From: Escarpia spicata
Taxonomy: Eukaryota; Annelida; Polychaeta; Sabellida; Siboglinidae
DNA length: 64,000 nt
Assembly (NCBI GenBank): GCA_963995525.1
Contig: OZ023214.1
Span: 36,925,169-36,989,168, forward strand
Direction: 5' to 3'
Below the pieces are notes generated by a model. It saw nothing but the letters and a program-made list of their open reading frames with translations, had not been told where the DNA came from and did not search any database. Made by a program: the position numbers and the translations under genes. Positions 1-11,040 of this stretch are shown here, in pieces. Positions within the stretch are counted from its first letter, which is position 1. Each line of letters starts with the position of its first letter.

Positions 1-383
1 ACAGTAGTTGTTCCTGGATGGAACTACTACTGCTCTACTAATTGTAATACATAGTAACTTATTATTAATTTTTATTTATTACCATATGGCTCGGTCTCTT
101 CTCATACTAGCCATAGGGTCAGCTGTAATGAAATTACTCTTCTCTTCCTTGTGCTGTTCCTACTACTACCTGTCATACTTCAGTTTCCCTGTCCTAATCT
201 TTATGATATCTGTCCACAGAATTCTTGGTCTTCCTAGCTTCTCTTGCCATCATTATTTTTTATTATTAAAATATTACAAATTATAAACATTTACAAGGTC
301 CTAACTTCTGTATATTTGAACAAACCTTATTAAAATTTAAGTCTAGAATCAGAGGCTTATTGTTGGGTAAATATTATAGACCT

Positions 384-385
<2 letters not shown>
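1..385. other. AT-rich sequence, nothing recognised
   Basis: No homology-like reading frame or repeat stands out. The longest open frame (plus, from base 8) is hydrophobic low-complexity and does not look coding. Confidence 0.5.
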
Positions 386-419
<34 letters not shown>

Positions 420-542
420 GTGCGTGGGTGCGTGGGTGCGTGGGTGCGTGGGTGCGTGTTTGCGTGTGTGCGTGTGTGCATGTGATCGGGTGTGCGTGTT
501 TGCGTGTGTGGGTGTGTGCGTGTGTGCGTGTGTGCGTGTGTG

Positions 543-614
<72 letters not shown>

Positions 615-624
615 TGTGTGTGTG
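386..624. repeat. (GT)n / (GTGC)n microsatellite
   Basis: A run of GT dinucleotides passes into GTGGGTGC and then pure GTGC tetranucleotides (about 544-615). The open frames on both strands here (Cys/Val and Thr/His repeats) are artefacts of the repeat. Confidence 0.97.
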
Positions 625-639
625 ACAATAACAATTATA

Positions 640-1044
640 TATGTATATATACACAGGTGTATATTATTTCCCTATGACCCCTTGCAAAATATGATTTTTC
701 TCTCTACAGTATAGTTTAATCGAGCATATTGTATTCTTAAGAACATCTAGACTTATATTGTATAAATCATATTTATAGTATGTAAAACATAAACAACACA
801 AAATGCATAAAACGTTCAGTGACCTTGCTGTATTAAGTGTTTTAAATAATTTTATAATCAGCAGTGCAAAACAAATAATGTAAAATAGTGTAAAATAAAA
901 TAAACCAATTACCGGGTATTATAGTATTTATACATGTATTGCACAATTTGATCTCATTTACATGAAATTATATGACTAGTAAATTAACTATATGCTACAT
1001 TGTTTCATCTACGCAATTCACAGTTTTGACAGGAAATTTGTTAG
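640..1044. other. AT-rich sequence, nothing recognised
   Basis: No open frame, tandem repeat or element boundary can be supported between the microsatellite and the LINE remnant. Confidence 0.4.
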
Positions 1045-1906
1045 TTACACAAACTTTGACATGATGACATTAATAAATCTGGAAAGATCTGTCAACCGTT
1101 TCACATGATTATGTACATTAAACAACTGGTTCATTTTCAAAGTATTAGGTCTGATTCTAAAGTATTTCTTTATGTAATTTGACGTTTCTTCTACTAGTGA
1201 TGGACATACAAGTACATAATGATATTTCTGACCTTGGTCTCCATTGTTGCATAAGTTACGGTTACGCAGCCTCTGATGAGCGTTTTCAGAGAGATAAGAC
1301 CAAGAGAGGTAATTTGTGATTTCCACAACGAAATTTACATAAATTGATTCTGTCAGTTGGACTCAAGTAGATTAAATACTTCTCGAGCCTACTTAATTTT
1401 TTAATATTCTGTAATTTGAACACAGCCTATTTACATGAATTTCATTGTCTGTTGATGTCTTTCATTGTAAGTTCTATGGTATGCTTCAACCATTTTACAT
1501 TTACATATCCATGATCATGCCACAAGTTAGATAGTCCACATCCATCAATGATTCTCTTGATTTTTAGAATCCATTTTGATTAAAAATTACCTATGTCATG
1601 GATATTTGTTATTAGTCTAAACATAATACTTGCTTTGTTTGCCTTCAATTAAGTGTACCCAAAAGTTTATAATTCTTTTTTCTATAATTGTTGTCATGCT
1701 TGGTGTGCTAACTTCTCCATGTTCCTGTAAAGTTTTAGTAGACTTTTCAAAAATGTTCTATGAAATCTCTCAATCTGCTCTACATTTTGAAAACCCCATA
1801 TTTCACTACCAGATAGCAGGATTGGCATTACAAGCTGGTCAAACAGTTCACACTGTATGTCTATAGGTAGATCTAGCTTCCTTGCTTTAGTTGTGAGGTT
1901 GAACAT
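1045..1906 (-). pseudogene. Non-LTR retrotransposon (LINE) ORF2 C-terminus, decayed
   Basis: Two open pieces on the minus strand are collinear with the end of a LINE reverse transcriptase protein. The first (1906 down to 1694) carries the thumb-like stretch with FDQLVMPILLSGSEIWGF and IERFHRTFLKSLL. The second (1326 down to 1045) ends in a Cys-His-Cys motif region, RNLCNNGD followed by YHYVLVCPSL. Between them the translation continues in LINE-like fashion (EKRIINFWVHLIEGK) but is broken by several stops and frameshifts. No endonuclease or catalytic YADD box is present, so this is a 5'-truncated dead copy. It lies just upstream of the KLHL-type exon 1 in the opposite orientation. The clade is not assignable by eye. 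Confidence 0.8.
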
Positions 1907-1962
1907 TGCACGCCTAGCTTGGTTAACTTGTTTTTGTTATGGCTTTGTTAAACCGTCCATTA

Positions 1963-2093
1963 TAGTGTGTGTGTGTGCGTGCGTGCATGCATGCATGCAT
2001 ATGTATGTGCACATGTGTTTGTGCATTCACGCATGCATGTGTGCTCATGCATGTGAATACACACATAACATTCATGCACACACATATTTTTGC
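1963..2093. repeat. GT/GTGC/CATG-rich simple repeat
   Basis: Degenerate dinucleotide and tetranucleotide repeat (GTGTGTGTGTGC, GCATGCATGCAT, ACACAC) ending about 120 bases before the first KLHL-type exon. Confidence 0.85.
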
Positions 2094-2215
2094 ATAAAGA
2101 CAATAGTCCATATCAATTGATCCTTAAACAGAACTGTGAAAACATAGAATTTCTTCACCTGTCAGAATATCAACTGATATTTGCACCACTTATGCCCGCA
2201 CAGCGAGACACCACA

Positions 2216-2412
2216 ATGAAGCCAAACATGAAGACCAAGGACCTCCTGCTCCAAGCCTATGAGTTTGAGTCGGGGGACCATTGTAGCGGTCTGTTGACGG
2301 GTCTGCACAGCCTGTGGAGACAACAACTCCTATGTGATGTCACTCTTGTGGCCAGCGGTGAGAGCTTCCAAGCTCACAGAGTCGTTCTTGCTTCCTGCAG
2401 CCCATACTTCAG
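2216..2412 (+). CDS. BTB-Kelch (KLHL-type) protein, exon 1 (N-terminus and first half of BTB)
   Basis: First coding exon seen of a kelch-like protein, a family of substrate adaptors for Cullin-3 ubiquitin ligases. Residues 1-66 contain the BTB start: LLCDVTLVASGESFQAHRVV then LASCSPYFR. The frame ends exactly at a strong donor (CAG|GTGAGT, GT at 2413) in phase 2; the split Arg codon AG+A is completed by exon 2 and restores the family string SPYFR-AMFT. I chose the ATG at 2216 (context CACAATGA). An in-frame ATG at 2192 would add eight residues, and the frame is open upstream to about 2090, so the true start or a 5' non-coding exon is unresolved. No promoter is recognisable. Splicing to 11033 implies an 8.6 kb intron. 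Confidence 0.9.
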
Positions 2413-3980
2413 GTGAGTGGTGTATCACAGTGCTTCAATTGGTCAGAAAACATGTAGAATTATTAAAGAAAATTTTCCCTGCACAGAAAAATCAAGGAAT
2501 TTAAACATCAACAAATTTGGAAAAATCAGGGAATTTTAGCTAAATTATTATAAAGCTATAATGAATACTATAACTATGTATAATTAAATCAATCAGAAAT
2601 TTGTTTCCAGCAACAAAATAGTATAAATCTAAATCATTAGGCCCCAATAAAATATAGTTGTGTTTCCTGTAACTTTGATTTTTTAAAATAGGGTAGGTAG
2701 GTAGGAAAAACATTTAATATAAAAAAAAATTATTGCAAACAAAATAGGGTATGCAGACCAATTGTAATATTTTATTTTATTTTCGTCACACTATAAAATT
2801 TCCGGCAGTCTATAATATGGCATATGTTATAACTTGCACTGCTGGGGTTAATATGAAATGGACACATTTGATTGAAACTGGGAGGTACTGTTGTGTATCT
2901 TAATGTGATAAAGAAAACACTGACATCATGCTAAAAATGCACTTGTCTTATTAATTGAACATGAAATATCAAGATAAACTATGGCTTCTAGTTAAACCAT
3001 ACAACCCACCATTTACTTTAATAGGAGCAAAACAAGCTGTAGCACATTTAAATGGTCTTTCATCAGTGTGAGTTACAGAATAAGGAATTGTACATTTAAA
3101 TGATCTTTCAATGTGAGTTACAGTTACAGTCGAACAAAAGCAACCGAATCCAATCATACCTTTTAAAATTAAATCACATTAGAAGCTGCAGTGTGCATCA
3201 TTTATAAACACTGAAATCAAATCATGCCTAAGGCTATCTATTAATACTATGGGCAATTAAAGTAATGTCACTGCCAAAATTTACAATAATATATTAAAGA
3301 AACAAATCCCACAGGCCATGGTCTATGCAAGCTCTGTGTCACTATTATTTTTGTTCAACCATTTTAGCTAGCGCCATATATGACGCCATCCAACAGAATT
3401 TATTAGAATTACCAAACCCAGACTGTATCACTTTGAGCCAGCAGGGGCGCCATGACACTTCGCAACAATTTACGCGGAAATCCATCCAATACTACAGATG
3501 ATCGCAGAATTTCCAATCCAAAAGGCCAATTCTTGTTACTTTTCAGGACTTTTGCAATGACTATCTGTATTTTTATTATGTTGAATGATCGTTGTAATAG
3601 TCTTTTGCCGGAATATAATATAATGTTAAAAGAAACGATTTTTATCAGAAGCAAGTGTCAAGGGTCGGCATCATAGACACATATTTTTCTTTTGTTCTTG
3701 AAAAAATGCATAGGGTCGCACAGAAATACTATGGGCGGTCGGGTTACCGGAAACACAGGTATATATAGTGTTTTGGTACAGGTATGAATAGAAGTATGAG
3801 ACTTATCTATTTAAAATTAAATCAGTTCCTACCGGTAGTGATTCAATGTGCAGTCAAAAGATTTCTTGAATTCAGTCTGAAAAAAGGCAGAAACTCAAGA
3901 GCTATGTATTTGATGCATGGTCTCTCGTTTCCAGAGAAATGAAAACTGGTGTAGCGAAAATCAGTGATATTTTCAATCCA
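2413..3980. other. Intron 1, 5' part
   Basis: AT-rich intronic sequence with little recognisable content. A minus-strand open frame at 2969-3157 has two short strings resembling C2H2 zinc-finger linkers (THIERSFKC and THTDERPFKC), but no complete finger. Otherwise nothing is supported. Confidence 0.5.
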
Positions 3981-4039
3981 TGTAGGGACCAGACCTGCCA
4001 TTTGATACGAATTACCTGTATCCGATACGGATTTTAAAG

Positions 4040-4400
4040 ATTTTTAGTCCTTTGGCCGAAGGTCCAAGGGACTATTGCCATCACTCTGCATCCGCCGTCC
4101 GCCGTTAGCTGCCGTATCTCAGAAACCGTTCAGCAACTTTTTATATATTTTTGCATAGACATATCTTAGGGCACTGCCACTATGCACGAGAAATCTGTAT
4201 TTGATTGAATCATTTTGAGGGCTCCCTAGGACCGCCAAGGACCCCAAAACTGGTAAAAATGTAACATATTGCCTATTTTTTTTTAAACTGTTCAGCAACT
4301 TTTTTTTCTTTATAATTTTGCATAGATGTATCTTAGGGTGTTGCCACTATATACAAGAAATCTGTATTTGATTGAATCATTCTAAGGGGCCCCCAAAGTG
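4040..4400. repeat. Tandemly duplicated ~163-bp repeat in intron 1
   Basis: Two diverged copies begin with TTCAGCAACTTTTT (about 4128 and 4291). Each continues through TTTGCATAGA, TATCTTAGGG, GCCACTAT and GAAATCTGTATTTGATTGAA. A third short piece of the same sequence (GAAATCTGTATTTGATTGAA) recurs at about 5034-5053. The leading sequence from 4040 (GTCCTTTGGCCGAAGGTCCA) resembles a dispersed interspersed repeat; its family is unknown. Confidence 0.65.
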
Positions 4401-4719
4401 CAAAAGTTTTACATTATCTAGTGATGTGGTTTTGAGAAGGGCCCTTGAGACCATCCCCAACAGTAGATTTTGTTTAATGTGCAAGAAAGCCAGCAGCATG
4501 ACTAAATTCTGCAGCCTAGTGCTATTCTTCCATTGAGAGCTTGACTAATCTTTAATTGGTCACATGGCCCAGGCAGAGTAGACACACTTGACCCCTGTTA
4601 GACTGAACAGTTGCCTAAAACTTTTAAACTGTATCTTCAAAACTATTGATTTTCTATAATTGCAAGTTGTGTTTATTTTGATGTTCATTTAATTAAAATG
4701 GTGTGACTGTGGTGTCTAT

Positions 4720-4815
4720 TGGTTAAAGATGTATTGTCTGTAGAAACCTGTAGGTGACAAACATAGAACATTAATATTCTGTCACCTGTAGGTGACAAAC
4801 ATAGAAAATTTATAT
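4720..4815. repeat. ~47-bp tandem duplication
   Basis: CCTGTAGGTGACAAACATAG followed by AA-ATTNATATTCTG occurs twice in direct tandem (starting near 4747 and 4787). Confidence 0.7.
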
Positions 4816-5069
4816 TCTGGACAACTATAGAGTGAAATATCCTACACTTTATTGATATCAAATGCATTCTACTGTTCTGTTTACGCTTGCCATGCCTTGT
4901 GTAGACATGGTACTGTGTAAATCAATTGTATCAATATAGACTAATAATTACAGATTCACAATATAGTTGACACCTGAAACAACCAAATGTCAACCATTAG
5001 AAGAGTTGACATAGTTCCGTTATACACAAGCAAGAAATCTGTATTTGATTGAATCATTCTAGTGTCATC

Positions 5070-6580
5070 AGCATATAGTAGAACATACATTTTTTACATC
5101 ATCATCACTAAGGTTGTTATATATTTCACCAGCTGCCATTTCAAGTCCATTATAATTGTGACTAACAGTGTTTAAAATGATTCAGGTAAATAGCAAATAA
5201 CAAAGGACACAAGTTTTCTCCTTGCCATACCTATACATCACATGAGAAGAAGGCTGACACAGCCTGGCCCTGATTTATACATGATTTAGCATTTTTGTAC
5301 ATGTTTTATACAACTTTCAACACAATACCATTAATACCGCATGAAATTATCTTAGACCACAGGGAGGACCGGTCTACTAAATCAAATGCTTTCTTATAAT
5401 CGATGAAGGCACAATAAAGCCTTTTGCATCGAGACAAATACAGTTCAACCAATACCCCTATTTGAACACTGCCTGTTCTTCACCTATTACATTCGCTTTG
5501 TTTAGGTATGTGGTCAGCCTGGTGTTCTGAACAATCACTAAGGATTAATGAACACTTGTGCAGAATGTCACCCACTTGGCAGGTTTAATTGATCTATTCA
5601 GCAATGAGGACACTGCTTAGGCCTCACTCTGGACACTGTCACTCACAGTGTTGTGTATTGTCTTAGTTGGTGCATTGAGCTAATCTACTTGACCACAAAT
5701 CAGTGGTGGCTCTGTCTGTGTATTACAACCAGCTGTGGAGCTAAGATTCTCTGCCTGCTATCCTGTTTGATGGAAACTGTGACTAATGTGTAATTGGTCA
5801 CTGGCAGTAGCTGGTGTCAACAGACAGCATTAAGCCACTAGACCCCTGTTAAACTAGACAGTTGCCTGTAGGTTTGAAACTGTGTCAAACAGTGAGTCTA
5901 CCTTTTGCTCTCAAATAATCTGTCCTCTTAGTTTTACACATGAAGACATAATCTGGCATAACTTGGTAAGTCTTTGTAGCAGCACATTTGTACTTCCAGT
6001 GTATCATTGCAACATAACATACATATTACATACTGTGTGCCACATTTGAATGTTGTGTATGTAATATTTCCATGCAATCCATTTGCATATATAATGTAAA
6101 ACTTCAACAGCCGTTTTCTTCATTTTCACTTTTTGATCCCTACCATGTTCAATGCTCCATAACTTTGCCAATTTTGTAGCGGTCATAATTTTTGAAACCG
6201 TGCTAAGCACCCTACCAAACCTTTACAAGGATGTAAGAAAACAATGTTACAATTTTTCGGACTTATCACTCATTTGGTCAGCCGGGGTCACATATAGACA
6301 TATTAGTTCAAAGGACTTCAGGGCCACTTGGCCCTTTTTTTAGTAATACGGCCGTACTCCATTTTGATACGGATTTCAATGAAATTTAGAAAAAACCTTT
6401 ATATAGCCACACTATTTACTTGTATGCACCACAAAACCATATTGAAGTCATATCAGTCGAAAATAAACAACAGCTTTCGATGCAATGAAGTAATCATTTA
6501 TTTTAGTGACTAACTTCATCGAAAGAACGAACTGAATCACTGACAATAGTCAGTGATTTAGTTCGTTGTAGCGCGCAATA
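5070..6580. other. Intron 1, middle part
   Basis: Mostly unremarkable. A stretch around 5770-5870 (TGTGTAATTGGTCAC, then GACCCCTGTTAAACTAGACA, GTTGCCTG) is a diverged copy of 4537-4620, so an old duplication of about 90 bases is present. No gene is supported. Confidence 0.45.
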
Positions 6581-6584
6581 GCCA

Positions 6585-7125
6585 ATAGATAGCACGCTCG
6601 TAAAGTGTAGTTCTGAAAAATGCGACAGGCGGCTCAACGGCGACCAGGTGTTGCGCGATTTGAGTGTTCTCGACCCTGCAGCCCATGTGAACCTCACGTA
6701 TGAGCCGACTGTTCGTCTAGCAGCATGCTTTGCCCCCGATGTTGATGCAGAACAGCTGAAAGATGAGTATGTTGGCCGATGACATCAACGTGCTGGAGGA
6801 GGATGGCCAGGCGCGGCAGATCGACCACGTCTGGTTTGAGGTCATCTCAGTCAAGACGCCGTTGCAGGCCGTACGCTTCCCGCTGTCGGCAAAGGTGATG
6901 GCACCGCTAGAGAGGCTGTTTTCCATCTTGCGAAAAATACACACAGATGCACGCCACAGCTTGAAATTGGACACCATTACTGCAAACCTTCAGTGTAAAC
7001 TGAACATCGACAGCCCCTGCCACCGGTTGGCTGTGTCAGCTGAGATGCTGAACTGGCTAAATGTGCAACGAATGCTGAGTCACAGTGAAGAATGTAATTT
7101 GTGGCAGATGTTGGGTATAATGTAA
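6585..7125 (+). pseudogene. hAT-like transposase C-terminal region, frameshifted
   Basis: The plus strand encodes a remnant like the C-terminal dimerisation region of hAT-superfamily transposases. An upstream frame (VLRDLSVLDPAAHVNLTYEP, to about 6768) continues in another frame from 6763 with DHVWFEVIS, FPLSAKVMAPLERLFSILRK and LDTITANLQCKLN, ending at a stop at 7123. The ERLFSILRK string corresponds to the conserved ER-FS box of hAT C-termini. The frame break and lack of an N-terminal catalytic part indicate a dead fragment. A weak match between 3983-4003 and the reverse complement of about 7260-7280 (AGGGACC/GGTCCCT) could be its terminal repeats. It lies in intron 1 of the KLHL-type gene, same strand. 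Confidence 0.65.
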
Positions 7126-7848
7126 GAGTTATAAAATTACGTACTTGTATTCATATGTAGTTATGGTATGCGCAACAAATATATATACATGAATGATATG
7201 GATTGATACAGATTCTTACAGAATTTTAGGTCAAAAATACAGATTGCAACCAAAAAAATATGGGAGATCTGAGGGACCCTGAATATTATCTGTTGCATAC
7301 ACACTGACTCTACTCTAATATAGAGTTGGTAAGTAGAGTTGGTCAAAGATATTGTACGATTTTCATTGGCTACCCTGATTGACTGTTTTCTGAACATAGT
7401 GACAATGTTTCATTTACAATATATTAGTATGTATAACATTTTGGTGGGTTACAAATAATATACATACAAAATGTTATCATCATGGTTTTCCTCTTAATAT
7501 TTTTGAATATATGTATGATTTGATGATGCATTGAAATAAGGCAGCTGACTAGAATCATTATGCATTATAACACCACAAGAGTGAGGGACTACTAAAGATT
7601 TAAGGTAGACATGCAGTATCGAATAAATATGTCTATTGTATAGTTTCAGATGATTTTTAAAGCTGCTTTCTCAACTGGTTTAACCTATCGCGAATCTGGT
7701 TGTTTGGTGTCCAGCTATATATTGGATAAACAGTATAAGTAATATCCGCTGTCGGTTTAATAAAAAAAGTGGTTACATTTGTTTAATTGGTTGAAATAAT
7801 TGACGTTGGTACATGTTCTGGAAATTCGCCAGGCACACAATTAGAGAG
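7126..7848. other. Intron 1, between hAT remnant and SINE
   Basis: AT-rich sequence. Apart from a possible right terminal repeat near 7262-7281, nothing is recognised. Confidence 0.4.
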
Positions 7849-8200
7849 AGTGTGATAGTGTAGTGGTTAGAACATCCGCCTGGCATGCCAGCGCTCTGAG
7901 TTCGAAACCCAGGCCGGGCAGGCATGGCATTTGGTGTAATAACCTGGCTCTCAACATTGGGGACTGTTTATCTGTCATGACTCGGAGATCACGTTAATGT
8001 CGGTCCCGTCTCAATTTGGGACGTAAAAGAACCACTGGGGATGATAAACACCCTGGCAGTGACGCCCCTCAGTGCCAGCATAGAAAGATCGGCTTGGCGA
8101 TAATGTTCTGAAAAAGGCTGACTAGATGAATGAGACCTCATTAGACCATAACATTGTAACCAGTCAGTTAGTAGAACGTTGCCGAGTGCTGGGAACAACT
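7849..8200 (+). mobile_element. tRNA-derived SINE (family 1)
   Basis: The head has RNA polymerase III type 2 promoter-like boxes: an A-box-like TAGTGGTTAGAACA and, about 40 bases on, a B box GAGTTCGAAACCC, in the spacing of a tRNA. CCTGGCATGCCAG sits where the anticodon arm would be. The tRNA-like part is followed by a non-tRNA body (GGGACTGTTTATCTGTCATG, GGGACGTAAAAGAACCACTG, CACCCTGGCAGTGACG). It does not fold as a full functional tRNA by eye, so I call a SINE rather than a tRNA gene. Confidence 0.7.
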
Positions 8201-8700
8201 AGAACAATTAGCCTTCAAACCACAGAACTTGTTGGCCACGTGGTTTTCAAGAGAATTAGTAACCTTGACAACATCAACTCAGAAACACTTGCATAGTCAT
8301 ATCACACAATCACATGAACATTTCAGTTTTGAAAATCTCTTGAATTAATGCTTAGGCAAACACTAAATCATTCATTAACTTTTCTGGTGCTCTCATCAAG
8401 ACTGCAGAAAAATGTGTTCCACAAGCATGTTGGCAGATTGTATTGAATACTAGACATATCTGAATTTTTTTTCACAAAATGAATTTGAAATTAGATTAGT
8501 GAAAAAATAAAATTGAGGAGACACCTTTAATGCCACATAAAATTAATTCCGATTTTTCTTCAGTGCACATAATTTCTCTAAATGTATGAAATACATGGAA
8601 ACTATGATTCGTATCAGGCCAAATAAATTTGTCATATGTAATATTATAGTCATTAACACCTCCATCAGCATACTAAAACTAAAAACTGCACCTCTCATTT
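8201..8700. other. Intron 1, nothing recognised
   Basis: AT-rich, no coding frame or repeat boundary seen. Confidence 0.4.
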
Positions 8701-8704
8701 ACTT

Positions 8705-8820
8705 TTAGTAGCCAAAGTTCTGATGGGAAACAAGGAATTATTTTTATATGGCCTAAAGTCATGGGAATTCATTCCACATTTTAGATGCAGCTACAGAAAA
8801 GTGTGTTTGCCCATTAAACT
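8705..8820 (-). pseudogene. LINE C-terminal tail remnant
   Basis: Read on the minus strand, about 35 codons resemble the terminal motif of many CR1/L2/jockey-like LINE proteins (FSVAAPKLWNSLP type): KHTF, then SVAASKMWNEFPMTLGHIK allowing for one or two frame slips. It is too short and broken to be more than a fragment. Confidence 0.45.
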
Positions 8821-9210
8821 ACATGAACAAGTTAACATTAGTGTGTATCACAATTTGTTACAAAGCTATTTATATCAGCTATCATGGTTCGCAATATAGA
8901 TTTATTTGTAAAAATGCAGAGAACGCTGCTGCCTGGCATCTGGATGTTCTGTGTGTGTATGATCACCAGGTAGCGCCACACAGATGCTGTTACATAATTG
9001 AACTGTGTAATATAAGACATAATCACCAGATGGCGCCATGATAGATAACTGACATCTACTTGAACCAGAGCTTTCACTAACTGTAGAAACTCTTCTTGAA
9101 CTTGCAGCAATTGTCAACAAGAGACTCACTCGTTGTTTCACTCTGAATGTCACTTAAGGTCGATCTGCTTGTGTTGAACTATATGAAGGATAAACTTATA
9201 TGCTGTGTAA

Positions 9211-11040
9211 AGTGTGTTGTGGTTTCAGAGCAATGTGTTGTGGTTTCAGAGCAATGTGTTTTGGTTTCAGAGCAATGTGTTGTGGTTTCAGAACAATGTG
9301 TTGTGGTTTCAGAACAATGTGTTGTGGTTTCAGAGCAATGTGTTGTGGTTTCAGAGCAATGTGTTGTGGTTTCAGAGCAATGTGTTGTGGTTTCAGAACA
9401 ATGTGTTGTGGTTTCATAGCAATGTGTTGTGGTTTCAGAGCAATGTGTTGTGGTTTCATAGCAATGTGTTGTGGTTTCAGAGCAATGTGTTGTGGTTTCA
9501 TAGCAAAGTGTTGTGGTTTCAGAGCAATGTGTTGTGATTTCAGAACAATGTGTTGGTTTCAGAGCAATGTGTTGTGGTTTCAGAACAATGTGTTGTGGTT
9601 TCAGAGCAATATGTTGTGGTTTCAGAACAATGTGTTGTGGTTTCAGAGCAATATGTTGTGGTTTCAGAGCAAGGTGTTGTGGTTTCAGAGCAATATGTTG
9701 TGGTTTCAGAACAATGTGTTGTGGTTTCAGAACAATGTGTTGTGGTTTCAGAGCAATGTGTCGTGGTTTCAGAACAATGTGTTGTGGTTTCAGAGCAATA
9801 TGTTGTGGTTTCAGAGCAAGGTGTTGTGGTTTCAGAGTAATGTATTCTGGTTTCAGAACATTGTGTTGTGGTTTCAGAGCAATGTGTTGTGGTTTCAGAG
9901 CAATGTATTGTGATTTCAGAGTAATGTATTGTGGTTTCAGAGTAATGTATTGTGGTTTCAGAGCAATGTGTTGTGGTTTCAGAGCAATGTGTTGTGGTTT
10001 CAGAGTAATGTATTGTGGTTTCAGAGCAATGTGTTGTGGTTTCAGAGCAATGTGTTGTGGTTTCAGAGCAATGTGTTGTGGTTTCAGAGCAATGTGTTGT
10101 GGTTTCAGAGCAATGTGTTGTGGTTTCAGAGCAATGTGTTGTGGTTTCAGAGTAATGTATTGTGGTTTCAGAGCAATGTGTTGTGGTTTCAGAGCAATGT
10201 GTTGTGGTTTCAGAGTAATGTATTGTGGTTTCAGAGCAATGTGTTGTGGTTTCAGAGCAATGTGTTGTGGTTTCAGAACAATGTGTTGTGGTTTCAGAGC
10301 AATGTGTTGTGGTTTCAGAGCAATGTATTGTGATTTCAGAGTAATGTATTGTGGTTTCAGAGTAATGTATTGTGGTTTCAGAGCAATGTGTTGTGGTTTC
10401 AGAGCAATGTGTTGTGGTTTCAGAGCAATGTGTTGTGGTTTCAGAACATTGTGTTGTGGTTTCAGAGCAATGTGTTGTGGTTTCAGAACAATGTGTTGTG
10501 GTTTCAGAGCAATGTGTTGTGGTTTCAGAGCAATGTGTAGTGGTTTCAGAACAATGTGTTGTGGTTTCAGAGCAATGTGTTGTGGTTTCAGAGCAATGTG
10601 TTGTGGTTTCAGAGCAATGTGTTGTGGTTTCAGAGTAATGTATTGTGGTTTCAGAGCAATGTGTTGTGGTTTCAGAGCAATGTGTTGTGGTTTCAGAACA
10701 TTGTGTTGTGGTTTCAGAGCAATGTGTTGTGGTTTCAGAACAATGTGTTGTGGTTTCAGAGCAATGTGTTGTGGTTTCAGAGCAATGTGTAGTGGTTTCA
10801 GAGCAATGTGTTGTGGTTTCAGAGCAATGTGTTGTGGTTTCAGAGCAATGTGTTGTGGTTTCAGAACAATGTGTTGTGGTTTCAGAGCAATGTGTAGTGG
10901 TTTCAGAACAATGTGTTGTGGTTTCAGAGCAATGTGTTGTGGTTTCAGAGCAATGTGTTGTGGTTTCAGAGCAATGTGTTGTGGTTTCAGAGCAATGTGT
11001 TGTGGTTTCAGAACAATGTGTTGTGGTTTCAGAGCAATGT
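9211..11040 (+). repeat. 21-bp minisatellite made of the exon 2 splice acceptor (87 copies)
   Basis: A near-perfect tandem array whose unit is AGCAATGT (identical to the first eight bases of exon 2) plus GTTGTGGTTTCAG (identical to the last 13 bases of intron 1). CAG sites run from 9226 to 11030 at 21-base intervals, with a single 2-bp deletion near 9556 that separates 16 upstream from 71 downstream sites; the last site is the presumed authentic acceptor. Variants include CAGAACAAT, CAGAGTAATGTATT, CATAGCAAT and TGTAGTGG. Downstream of 9504 the frame shared with exon 2 is open throughout and reads a heptad (CCGFRAM, with variants). Block duplications of 147, 252 and 420 bp (7, 12 and 20 units) are visible. 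Long open frames in all directions here are repeat artefacts. Confidence 0.98.

Noticed and set aside
349..714. Overlapping open frames of 60-108 codons on both strands
   Set aside because: They are translations of a (GT)n/(GTGC)n microsatellite (Cys-Val, Thr-His runs) and are open for compositional reasons.
2969..3157. C2H2 zinc-finger gene fragment
   Set aside because: Only two linker-like strings (ERSFKC, ERPFKC) are visible, with spacing too short for real fingers and no paired His residues.
7849..7920. Functional tRNA gene
   Set aside because: A and B boxes are present, but acceptor and anticodon stems do not pair convincingly and a SINE body follows directly.
9211..11040. CRISPR-like or spaced-repeat array
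   Set aside because: Units abut directly with no unique spacers, and the window is eukaryotic.
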